A stretch of DNA of 64,000 nucleotides from DATMTS01 sp035564555 (GTDB lineage Bacteria; Actinomycetota; Actinomycetes; Actinomycetales; Microbacteriaceae), in the NCBI GenBank assembly GCA_035564555.1, contig DATMTS010000006.1, positions 36,971-100,970 on the forward strand, read 5' to 3'. This document shows positions 1 through 7,039 of this stretch, one piece after another (position 1 is the stretch's first letter; every line of letters begins with the position of its first letter). The notes under the pieces are model-generated. The model ran no database searches, was not told the origin of the DNA, and was given only the letters and a program-made list of their open reading frames with translations. Both the position numbers and the translations under genes were made by a program.

Positions 1-616
1 AGAGCGGAACCGGCTCGGTGATCGCGGCGCCACGACCGGCGAACTTCGCCTTGAGGTCCGCCTCGGTGCGCTCCAGCGAACCGAGCTTGGCCGTGAACAC
101 GGCGACATTCTTCGTGAACAGCGCCGTGTCTGCCGGATCGGCCGAGGAGAATGCGGCGACGATACGGTCGGCGACCTTCTGCATGGTCGGGAAGTCGTAC
201 CAGAGGTGTTCGTTGAACGCACCGCCGGCGCTCTGGTCGTAGCCGGACGCGTCGGCGGCATTCACGACGGTCGCGGAGTCGTTGCCTGCCGCATTGCGCA
301 TCGTGGTCATGAAGTCGTCGTAGCCGCCGCCGTTCTCGATGATCACACGGGCCTTGGCGATCTCGAGTTGGTTCCGGGGGTCGGCTTGGTACTCGTGCGG
401 ATCTTTGTCGGGGTCGTCGATGATCGAGGTGACCCGCACCCGATCGCCGCCGAGCTGCTTCGCGATATCTCCATACACGTCGGTGGAGGCGACCACCGTG
501 ATCGGCCCCGCGCCATCGGCGGTGGCCCCGGGGGCAGGAGCAGCGGAGCATCCGGCGAGGGCGAGTACGCCGCCCGCGATCACGGCCGTTGACAGGATTG
601 CGCGCTGAATTCTCAC
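1..616 (-). CDS. Zinc/manganese ABC transporter substrate-binding lipoprotein (ZnuA/TroA family), 3' end cut by the window
   Basis: This is the periplasmic-type metal-binding lipoprotein of a cluster 9 (Zn/Mn) ABC importer. The protein reads from a GTG at 616 and runs off the left edge after about 205 residues. It opens with a lipoprotein signal peptide ending in a lipobox-like LALAGC. Two expected metal-ligand motifs are visible: DPHEY at about residue 72 and HLWYD at about residue 137. The downstream His-rich loop, permease and ATPase would lie outside the window. The GTG start is supported by a -10 hexamer 7 nt upstream and by the absence of a good alternative. A Zur-like palindrome over the promoter argues for zinc rather than manganese, which is inference from the operator. 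Confidence 0.9.
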   Translation of the reverse strand, partial: MRIQRAILSTAVIAGGVLALAGCSAAPAPGATADGAGPITVVASTDVYGDIAKQLGGDRVRVTSIIDDPDKDPHEYQADPRNQLEIAKARVIIENGGGYDDFMTTMRNAAGNDSATVVNAADASGYDQSAGGAFNEHLWYDFPTMQKVADRIVAAFSSADPADTALFTKNVAVFTAKLGSLERTEADLKAKFAGRGAAITEPVPL

Positions 617-623
617 GACGACT

Positions 624-653
624 ACGTTAGCGCCTATTGATAATGATTGTCAA
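624..653 (-). promoter_or_regulatory. Promoter of the metal-binding protein gene: TTGACA - 18 bp - TAACGT
   Basis: On the minus strand TTGACA (653-648) and TAACGT (629-624) are separated by 18 bp. The -10 ends 7 nt before the GTG start at 616, so the transcript should be leaderless. This is the best -35/-10 pair in the window. Confidence 0.65.
637..653. promoter_or_regulatory. Zur-like operator overlapping the -35
   Basis: The sequence TTGATAATGATTGTCAA is an 8-1-8 inverted repeat with one mismatch. It resembles the actinobacterial Zur (FurB) box, an AT-rich TGAAAAT-N-ATTTTCA-type palindrome. It covers the -35 hexamer, as expected for zinc-dependent repression. The divergent SDR gene at 711 shares this intergenic region. 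Confidence 0.7.
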
Positions 654-697
654 AACCAACACGGGTCCCGGCGCCTCGCTCTGGGGACCCCGTGACG

Positions 698-703
698 TAG
701 CCT
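698..703 (+). promoter_or_regulatory. Putative -10 (TAGCCT) of the SDR gene
   Basis: TAGCCT fits TANNNT and ends 7 nt before the ATG at 711, which predicts a leaderless transcript. No clear -35 is visible. Confidence 0.4.
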
Positions 704-710
704 GGCGGAC

Positions 711-1403
711 ATGACGACGCATCTGATCACGGGGGCCGGATCCGGCATCGGCGCGGCTCTCGCACAGCGTCTCGCAGCGCGCGGCGATGACCTGGTGCTT
801 CTCGCGCGGAACGCCGGACGCGCTCGTGTTCTGCGCGAGCGGTTCCCGGACGCCGCCACGCTGGTCGCCGACCTCGAAGAGCCCGAGCGGATGTCGTGGG
901 CCTTCGGGCAGCAGGAGGTGCCGGCATCCATCGACTCCCTCGTGCACTGCGCGGGGATCGTCGAACTCGGTCCCGTAGGCGACCTCTCTGCAGCCCTCTG
1001 GCAGCGCACCCTCGCCGTGAACACGATCGCGCCCGCCGAGTTGACCAGGCTGCTGCTTCCGTCGCTGCGCGCCGCGCGCGGACAGGTGGTGTTCGTGAAC
1101 TCCGGAGCCGGGCTGCACGCGAGCGCCGACTGGAGCGCATACGCGGCCAGCAAGTTCGCCTTGCGTGCACTTGCCGATGCGCTGCGCGGCGAGGAGCAGC
1201 CCAACGGCATCCGCGTGACCACGGTGTATCCCGGCCGCACCGCGACCCCCATGCAGCAGAAGGTGCACGCGCAGGAGGGCCGGGACTACCGCCCGGCCGA
1301 CTGGATCGACCCCGAATCGGTGGCGACGGCGATCGTCGCCGCACTCGACCTGCCCCCGGATGCGGAACTGACCGAGATCACGGTGCGTCCCGCACCACGC
1401 TGA
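711..1403 (+). CDS. Short-chain dehydrogenase/reductase (SDR), classical type
   Basis: This 230-residue NAD(P)-dependent oxidoreductase has a Rossmann fold. The cofactor loop TGAGSGIG lies at residues 7-14, an NNAG-like HCAG near residue 83, and the active-site YxxxK as YAASK near residue 143, preceded by the catalytic Ser region VNSGAG. The PG motif after strand 6 (YPGRTATPM) is present. The length is typical of the family. The substrate cannot be inferred. It is divergent from the metal-binding protein gene and convergent with the 2-oxoacid dehydrogenase operon, so it is probably a single-gene unit. Confidence 0.88.
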   Translation: MTTHLITGAGSGIGAALAQRLAARGDDLVLLARNAGRARVLRERFPDAATLVADLEEPERMSWAFGQQEVPASIDSLVHCAGIVELGPVGDLSAALWQRTLAVNTIAPAELTRLLLPSLRAARGQVVFVNSGAGLHASADWSAYAASKFALRALADALRGEEQPNGIRVTTVYPGRTATPMQQKVHAQEGRDYRPADWIDPESVATAIVAALDLPPDAELTEITVRPAPR

Positions 1404-1485
1404 CCCGGCTCCCGGCCGCCTGCACCCGCCTGCACCCGCCTCGACCCGCCTGCCTACCGCTTCGACGCGCCTGTCTACCGCTTCG

Positions 1486-1546
1486 AAATCAGGTGACAGT
1501 GGGCGCCGACTGGATAATCCAGCCGAGCCGGCGCCTCACCTGATTT
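1486..1546. repeat. 61-bp concentric palindrome between convergent genes
   Basis: Three nested inverted repeats share one centre at position 1516. The outer arms AAATCAGGTGA (1486-1496) and TCACCTGATTT (1536-1546) are perfect. The middle arms are GGCGCCG (1502-1508) and CGGCGCC (1529-1535). The core CTGGATAATCCAG (1510-1522) is itself a perfect palindrome. It lies between the SDR stop and the E2 stop, so it could serve as a bidirectional terminator or be a dispersed palindromic repeat. No second copy was noticed in the window. Confidence 0.75.
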
Positions 1547-1576
1547 TGATACGGAGGTGGGAAGCCGGGGGACGCG

Positions 1577-1613
1577 CGGAGGTGGAAGGACGGAGGTGGA
1601 AGGACGGAGGTGG
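1577..1613. repeat. Tandem 14-bp repeat, about 2.6 copies
   Basis: The unit CGGAGGTGGAAGGA occurs at 1577-1590 and 1591-1604, with a partial third copy to 1613. A related segment starts at 1552. The repeats are noncoding and immediately downstream of the E2 gene. Confidence 0.75.
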
Positions 1614-1622
1614 GATGCCGGA

Positions 1623-3101
1623 TCAGTCCAGCAGGAGCGCGGGCTCCTCGATGATCGAGGCGACGTCGGCGAGGAACCGGCTGGCGACATCCCCGTCGAC
1701 CACCCGGTGATCGAACGAAGCGCCCAGCGTCGTCACGTAACGCGGGCGGACCTCGCCGTCGACCACCCAGGGCTTCTGTTTGATGGTGCCCAGCGCGACG
1801 ATCGCGACCTCGCCCGGATTGAGGATCGGGGTGCCGGTGTCCATGCCGAAGACGCCGATGTTGGTGATCGTGACGGTGCCGTTCGCCATGTCGGCGGGCT
1901 GCGTCTTGCCGTCGCGCGCGGTGATCGTGAGGTTCTCCAAGGCGCCCGCGAGTTCGAGCAAGCTCATCGCCTGTGCCTCCTTGACATTCGGCACGATCAG
2001 CCCGCGCGGCGTCGCCGCGGCGATGCCGAGGTTCACGAAATGGTGCACGACGATCTCGTCGTCGGTCCAGGTCGAGTTGACCATGGGGTTGCGACGCACC
2101 GCCCAGATGATCGCCTTGGCGATGATCAGCAGCGGCGACACCTTGACGCCGGCGAAGTCGGGCGAGGACTTCAGCCGCTTCACGAACTCCATGGTGCGCG
2201 TCGCGTCGACGTCGACGAACAACCCGACGTGGGGTGCCGTGAACGCGCTCGAGACCATGGCCGAGGCGATCGCCTTGCGCACTCCCTTGACCGGAATGCG
2301 GTCTTCCCGGTCTTCTGGCCACTGCGGCGTCTGGATGTTGCGGAACACGCTCGCCTGGCTCGCTTCGCGGATCACGTCGTCCCTGGTGATCTCACCGGCG
2401 ATGCCCGTCGGGTTCACCATGGTCAGGTCGACGCCCAGATCTTTGGCCAGTTTGCGGATCGGCGGTTTGGCCACCACGGGAACCGCGGATGCCGCAGGCA
2501 CCAGATCCGCCGTCGCGGGCACGTGTCGTCCGGCCCCGGCCGGCATCCGGGCGCCGCGCGCCCCAGCCGCGGCCTCCGAGCGGCCGACTGCCGACCCCTG
2601 CGACGAAGGCGCAGCACCCGCAGCGCCAGCACCGCCAGCACCCGTACCGGTCGCGGGCCGTGCAGTGCGGCGCCGACTGGTTCCGTGCCCGGCGGAGCCG
2701 TAACCGACTAACACGCTTCCGGACTTCTCCGGCTCGCCCTCGCGCTCGATCGCCGACGCAGCGGCCTCGTCGGCACCAAGCGATCCGCCCGAGACCTCCG
2801 CGCCGCCGACCGCGCCGCCGTCCGCGCCGCCGTCCTCCGCGCCGCCGCCGACCGCATCACCCGAGTCGACGACCGTGATGATCGGGGTTCCCACGTCCAC
2901 CGTGTCGCCCTCGCCGACCAGCAGCTGCCCCACGACGCCGTCGAACGGCGACGGCAGTTCGACCAGCGACTTCGCCGTCTCGATCTCGACGAGCACCTGG
3001 TTCACGCTGACGCTCTCACCCGGCGCGACCTTCCACGACACGATCTCAGCCTCGGTCAGACCCTCCCCGACATCCGGCAGCAGGAACTGGGATTCACTCA
3101 T
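1623..3101 (-). CDS. bkdC: Branched-chain 2-oxoacid dehydrogenase E2 (dihydrolipoamide acyltransferase)
   Basis: This 492-residue protein is the E2 core of a 2-oxoacid dehydrogenase complex and transfers the acyl group from the lipoyl arm to CoA. The N-terminal lipoyl domain carries the target lysine at about residue 44 in ETAKS. A long Ala/Gly/Pro-rich linker follows, then a peripheral-subunit-binding domain (around PPIRKLAKDLGVDL) and a C-terminal catalytic domain with the HxxxDG motif (HRVVDG, about residue 465). It is the last gene of a minus-strand operon after E1 alpha and E1 beta. No E3 gene is present here, so a lipoamide dehydrogenase elsewhere is assumed. The substrate class (branched-chain rather than pyruvate) is inferred from the separate E1 alpha/beta architecture. 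Confidence 0.88.
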   Translation of the reverse strand: MSESQFLLPDVGEGLTEAEIVSWKVAPGESVSVNQVLVEIETAKSLVELPSPFDGVVGQLLVGEGDTVDVGTPIITVVDSGDAVGGGAEDGGADGGAVGGAEVSGGSLGADEAAASAIEREGEPEKSGSVLVGYGSAGHGTSRRRTARPATGTGAGGAGAAGAAPSSQGSAVGRSEAAAGARGARMPAGAGRHVPATADLVPAASAVPVVAKPPIRKLAKDLGVDLTMVNPTGIAGEITRDDVIREASQASVFRNIQTPQWPEDREDRIPVKGVRKAIASAMVSSAFTAPHVGLFVDVDATRTMEFVKRLKSSPDFAGVKVSPLLIIAKAIIWAVRRNPMVNSTWTDDEIVVHHFVNLGIAAATPRGLIVPNVKEAQAMSLLELAGALENLTITARDGKTQPADMANGTVTITNIGVFGMDTGTPILNPGEVAIVALGTIKQKPWVVDGEVRPRYVTTLGASFDHRVVDGDVASRFLADVASIIEEPALLLD

Positions 3102-3149
3102 GGTGTGGCATCCTTTCGGCGCGCATTGCAGCTCAGTGAGCGAGCGCGG

Positions 3150-4283
3150 TCAGTAGGCGAGCGCGCGGTCGACCGCTTCGAGCACGCGGTCGGCATCGGG
3201 CAAGAAGACGTCTTCGAGCTTGGCGGGTGGGAACGGGGTGTCGAATCCGCTCACCCGCAGCACCGGCGCCTCCAGGGAGTAGAACGCCTTCTCTGTCACC
3301 GTGGCCGCTATCTCGCTGCCGACGCTGACGAAGCCGTGCGCCTCCTGGGCGACGACAAGGCGTGTGGTCTTCCGCACCGATTCGAGGATCGGCGCGTAGT
3401 CGATGGGCGACAAGGAGCGCAGATCGACGACCTCGATGCTGGTGCCCTCCTCGGCAGCGAGCTCAGCGGCGCGCAACAGTGTCGAGACCATGGCGCCGTG
3501 GCCGACCAGCGTGACATCCGTTCCCGTGCGCACCACGCGACTGGCGTGCAGCGGCACGGCGGGAGCCGACAGATCGACCTCGCCCTTCGGCCAGTACCGG
3601 CTCTTCGGCTCGAGAAAGACGATCGGGTCGGACGAGGCGATCGACTGGCGCATCATCCAATACGCGTCGTTCGGCGTCGATGGGCTGACCACGCGCAGGC
3701 CGGGCGTGTGAGCGAAGTACGCCTCCGGGCTCTCCTGATGGTGTTCCACGGCGCCGATGTGACCGCCGTACGGGATGCGGATCACGACGGGCATCGAGAT
3801 GGCGCCCTCGTGCCGCGCAGTGAGCTTGGCCAGTTGCGTCGTGATCTGATCGAAGGCCGGGAAGACGAAGCCGTCGAACTGGATCTCGCACACCGGTCGG
3901 AAGCCGCGCATCGCCAGCCCGATCGCCGTGCCGACGATTCCCGACTCGGCCAGCGGGGTGTCGAGCACTCGTCGGGTGCCGAATTCGGCCTGCAGCCCCT
4001 CGGTGACGCGGAACACTCCGCCGAGGGTTCCGATGTCCTCGCCCATCAGGATGACCTTCGAGTCATCGAGCATCGCCTGCCGCATCCCCGCGTTCAGCGC
4101 CTTGGCCATCGGCAGGTTCTGGATGCCGCGCTCCTGACCATCGGATGCGCCGGGCGTCTGCGCGGTCGCTGCTCCGGACGTCGGTCCGCCGCCGGGAGCC
4201 TCGGCCGCCGTGCCCGCAGAGGCCGCACCGTTCGGCGCCGCGTCGTTGCGTTCGATTCGGGTGCGCATCGTGTCGTTGATCAC
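3150..4283 (-). CDS. bkdB: 2-oxoacid dehydrogenase E1 component, beta subunit
   Basis: This 377-residue subunit pairs with E1 alpha to form the thiamine-diphosphate decarboxylase. The transketolase-like core begins near residue 50 with NLPMAKALNAGM and includes GEDIG and the conserved region around FDQITTQLAK. It has an extra N-terminal stretch of about 50 residues rich in Ala, Gly, Pro and Thr that most E1 beta proteins lack. A later start at the in-frame Met before AKALN is possible, but the ATG at 4283 overlaps the E1 alpha stop by 4 bp (ATGA), which favours translational coupling and the long form. Confidence 0.9.
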   Translation of the reverse strand: MINDTMRTRIERNDAAPNGAASAGTAAEAPGGGPTSGAATAQTPGASDGQERGIQNLPMAKALNAGMRQAMLDDSKVILMGEDIGTLGGVFRVTEGLQAEFGTRRVLDTPLAESGIVGTAIGLAMRGFRPVCEIQFDGFVFPAFDQITTQLAKLTARHEGAISMPVVIRIPYGGHIGAVEHHQESPEAYFAHTPGLRVVSPSTPNDAYWMMRQSIASSDPIVFLEPKSRYWPKGEVDLSAPAVPLHASRVVRTGTDVTLVGHGAMVSTLLRAAELAAEEGTSIEVVDLRSLSPIDYAPILESVRKTTRLVVAQEAHGFVSVGSEIAATVTEKAFYSLEAPVLRVSGFDTPFPPAKLEDVFLPDADRVLEAVDRALAY

Positions 4284-5470
4284 CGGGCGACCTCCGTCGG
4301 GGTCGCCGCTCCGCCGGCTTCCGGCGTCTCCAGCGACGATTCGTACCGTTGCAGCCAGGCCCGCTGCTCGCTCGTCACGGGATGCTGCTCGGAATACACG
4401 TGATCGAAGATCGTCTCCAGCACCGGCGCCTGCAATTCGAGCGTCCGACGGCGCACATCCGCAGCCAGGTCATCGGCGTCCCGTTCGGCGTCCTCGAACA
4501 CGGATGCCGGGGCACCGCGCTCCTTGAGGTAGGCGCGGAAGCGCTCGATGGGATCGCGACCGGCCCAGTGCGACTCCTCGTCGCTGCCGCGGTATCGGGT
4601 CGGGTCGTCGCTGGTGGTGTGCGCTCCCATGCGATAGGTGACCGCCTCGATCAGGCTCGGGCCACGACCGGCGCGCGCGTCGTCGAGGTGCTTGGCACTC
4701 ACCGCGTAGCTGGCGAGCACGTCGTTGCCGTCGACCTGCACCCCGGGGATGCCGAATCCGCTCGAACGCAGATAGAGCGGGGTGCGCGACTGGGTCGAAA
4801 CGGGAACCGAGATCGCCCACTGGTTGTTCTGCAGGAAGAAGACCTGAGGGGTCTGGTAGCTGGCGGCGAACACGAACGCCTCGCTGACATCCCCCTCAGA
4901 GCTCGCTCCGTCGCCGAAGTAGACCATCACGGCGGCGTCCCGCTGCGGGTCGCCGGTTCCCACGGCACCGTCGAGGTTCATGCCCATCGCATAGCCGGTC
5001 GCGTGCAACACCTGGGTGCCCAGCACCAGCGTATAGATGTGGAAATTGCCGTTCGCGGGGTCGGTGGGATCCCATCCGCCGTTGGTCACACCGCGCATCA
5101 CCCTGATGATGTCGACCGGATCGACGCCGCGGATCATGCCGGCGACGTGCTCCCGGTAGGAGGGGAAGAGGTGGTCCTGCGGGCGAGCGGCGTGCGCCGA
5201 TCCGACCTGGGCGGCTTCCTGCCCGCGGCTCGGCGGCCAGAGTGCGAGCTGCCCCTGCCGCTGCAGGTTGGTCGCTTCGGCGTCGAATCGGCGCACGGCG
5301 ACCATGTCGCGGTAGAACCGGGCATGGTCGGCGTCCGACAGCCGGTCGAGGTAGGGAAGGTACTCGGCGGCCGCGTCGGTGGGCTGGAAGCTGCCGCCCG
5401 CCGTGATCATCTGAATGGTCGGGGCCGTCGGGGTCACGAACGGCGGGAAGGTCTCGCTGGCGGCAGGCAC
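4280..5470 (-). CDS. bkdA: 2-oxoacid dehydrogenase E1 component, alpha subunit
   Basis: This 396-residue subunit carries the thiamine-diphosphate-binding signature from GDGASSEGD (about 186) to QNNQW (about 214-218). It catalyses oxidative decarboxylation of the 2-oxoacid with E1 beta. The start is a GTG at 5470, only 4 nt after the stop of the hisC-like gene. A TANNNT hexamer 6 nt upstream suggests an extra internal promoter. An aminotransferase directly upstream fits an amino-acid to oxoacid to acyl-CoA route, for example branched primers for fatty acids. That link is inference. Confidence 0.9.
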   Translation of the reverse strand: MPAASETFPPFVTPTAPTIQMITAGGSFQPTDAAAEYLPYLDRLSDADHARFYRDMVAVRRFDAEATNLQRQGQLALWPPSRGQEAAQVGSAHAARPQDHLFPSYREHVAGMIRGVDPVDIIRVMRGVTNGGWDPTDPANGNFHIYTLVLGTQVLHATGYAMGMNLDGAVGTGDPQRDAAVMVYFGDGASSEGDVSEAFVFAASYQTPQVFFLQNNQWAISVPVSTQSRTPLYLRSSGFGIPGVQVDGNDVLASYAVSAKHLDDARAGRGPSLIEAVTYRMGAHTTSDDPTRYRGSDEESHWAGRDPIERFRAYLKERGAPASVFEDAERDADDLAADVRRRTLELQAPVLETIFDHVYSEQHPVTSEQRAWLQRYESSLETPEAGGAATPTEVAR

Positions 5471-5474
5471 CGTA

Positions 5475-6581
5475 CTAACCTAACCGCCGGGCTGGGTGGT
5501 TCAGTGGTAGGTTCCGCACAATCTCCTCGCAGACGGCTAGGAGTTTCTCCACAGATTCCTCCTCGCCGACCGACACTCGGATGCCCTCGGGTGGGAACGC
5601 CCGCACCGCCAGACCGGCATCGAAGAACGCGTCGGCGGCGGCCGAGGTCTCATCGCCGGTCGCCAACCAGACGAAGTTCCCCTGCGCCTGCGGCACGTTC
5701 CAGCCCTGCTCGATGAGCGCGTCGCGCAGCTGGTCGCGGCGAAGCGCGATACGCGCCACGCGTTCGAGCAACTCGTCCTGCCGGTCGAGGGATGCCAGTG
5801 CCGCGGCCTGTGCCGCGTCGGTCACCGACATCGGTATCGCGGCCGAACGCGCCGCATTGAGGATGGGCTCAGGGCCGATCGCATAGCCGATACGCAAACC
5901 GGCCAGGCCGTACGCCTTCGAGAAGGTGCGCAGCAGCACCAGGTTGGGGTAGCGGTCGAGCAGCGGGGCGCCGTCGACGCGCTCGGGATCGGTGGTGAAC
6001 TCGAAGTACGCCTCGTCGAGCAGCACGAGCCGGTCGCGCGGAACCTTCGACATGAAGTCCTCGAACTCCGCCCCGGTCACGATCGGCCCCGTCGGATTGT
6101 TCGGCGTGCACACGATGATCACCCGGGTGTCGTCGGTGATCGCATCCGCCATCGCGGCAAGGTCGTGGCCGCCGTCGGCACGATTGGGAACCCGCACGCT
6201 GGTCGCCCCGGAGACCGTCACCAGACCGGGATACGCCTCGAAGGAGCGCCACGCGTACACCACCTCATCGCCGGGGCCCGCTGCCGCGTTGATGAACTGA
6301 GAGAGCAGGGCGACCGAGCCCGCACCAAGATGCACCTGCGGCACCGAGACGTCGAACCGGTCGGCGAGCCTCTGCCGAACGGCGAGCGCCGCTCCGTCCG
6401 GGTAGCGGTTCAGTGCGTCGCTGGCGGCGACGGCCGCGAGCACTCCCGGAAGCGGCGGAAACGGGTTCTCGTTGCTCGAGAGTTTGAACCCCTGCTCGGA
6501 CGGCGCGCGGCCCTGCTGGTACGCCGCCATCGCGGCGATCGCAGGCCGGAGCGAGACGGGTGTGCTCTGTTCGTTGCTCAC
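5475..6581 (-). CDS. HisC-like pyridoxal-phosphate aminotransferase
   Basis: This 368-residue class I/II aminotransferase belongs to the histidinol-phosphate/aromatic group. Conserved elements include SNENPFPPLP near the N-terminus, NPTGP, LLDEAYFEF, and the PLP lysine in TFSKAYGLAGLRIGY. The GTG at 6581 is preferred over the more upstream GTG or ATG candidates because of a TACGTT -10 hexamer 7 nt before it and good family alignment (SNEQST then LRPAI). It leads the operon with bkdA-bkdB-bkdC and is divergent from the holin-like gene. A true HisC role is possible, but with no his genes nearby a role in branched-chain or aromatic amino-acid transamination is equally plausible. Confidence 0.85.
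   Translation of the reverse strand: MSNEQSTPVSLRPAIAAMAAYQQGRAPSEQGFKLSSNENPFPPLPGVLAAVAASDALNRYPDGAALAVRQRLADRFDVSVPQVHLGAGSVALLSQFINAAAGPGDEVVYAWRSFEAYPGLVTVSGATSVRVPNRADGGHDLAAMADAITDDTRVIIVCTPNNPTGPIVTGAEFEDFMSKVPRDRLVLLDEAYFEFTTDPERVDGAPLLDRYPNLVLLRTFSKAYGLAGLRIGYAIGPEPILNAARSAAIPMSVTDAAQAAALASLDRQDELLERVARIALRRDQLRDALIEQGWNVPQAQGNFVWLATGDETSAAADAFFDAGLAVRAFPPEGIRVSVGEEESVEKLLAVCEEIVRNLPLNHPARRLG
5477..5482 (-). promoter_or_regulatory. Putative internal -10 (TAGGTT) for bkdA
   Basis: TAGGTT overlaps the stop codon of the hisC-like gene and ends 6 nt before the bkdA GTG. It would give a leaderless transcript of E1 alpha independent of the aminotransferase. Confidence 0.35.
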
Positions 6582-6588
6582 AGGGTTA

Positions 6589-6594
6589 AACGTA
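6589..6594 (-). promoter_or_regulatory. Putative -10 (TACGTT) of the hisC-like gene
   Basis: TACGTT ends 7 nt before the GTG at 6581. It supports the shorter start and a leaderless message. Confidence 0.4.
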
Positions 6595-6652
6595 CTCGCG
6601 GCGGCATGTGCGCGCCCTCGTGCTGACGGGCCCCGCATGGAATAGTTGTCGC

Positions 6653-7039
6653 ATGAGATTCCTGGTGAAGTTGATCATCAACGCGCTCGCCCTCTGGCTG
6701 ACGACCTTCGTCGTGGCGGGCATCACCGTCGAGCCGTACGCAAACAACCAGTTCGCCACCATCGTCACCTATCTACTGGTCGCCCTCGTGTTCGGTATCG
6801 TCAACGGGGTCGTCGGAACGGTGGTGCGCGTGGTCGCATTTCCGCTCTACATCCTCACGCTCGGTCTACTGGCGCTGATCGTCAACGCGCTGTTGCTGAT
6901 GCTCTCCGGATGGGTGACCGGCCTGTTCGGCTTCGGCCTGCACGTCGCGGGATTCTGGAGCGGATTCTGGGGCGCGATCGTGTTGTCGATCATCTCGTGG
7001 CTGATGGGTCTCCTCCTCCGTCCGCTGGTGCGACGCTGA
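6653..7039 (+). CDS. Phage-holin-family (superfamily IV) membrane protein
   Basis: This 128-residue, very hydrophobic protein has four predicted transmembrane helices: about residues 5-25, 33-55, 58-80 and 93-120. It matches the 4-TMS 'phage holin family' of chromosomal housekeeping membrane proteins. No prophage genes surround it, so the name reflects fold rather than lysis. The ATG at 6653 is chosen because the sequence MRFLVKLIINALALWL starts directly with the first helix. The 3' end overlaps the convergent hydrolase gene by 50 bp. Confidence 0.85.
   Translation: MRFLVKLIINALALWLTTFVVAGITVEPYANNQFATIVTYLLVALVFGIVNGVVGTVVRVVAFPLYILTLGLLALIVNALLLMLSGWVTGLFGFGLHVAGFWSGFWGAIVLSIISWLMGLLLRPLVRR

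Noticed and set aside
3105..4403. 432-codon plus-strand frame across E1 beta
   Set aside because: Antisense shadow; Arg/His-rich and unlike any known protein.
6653..7039. Prophage remnant suggested by the holin-family protein
   Set aside because: No lysin, capsid, tail or integrase genes are adjacent; this holin-like family is common as a chromosomal housekeeping protein.
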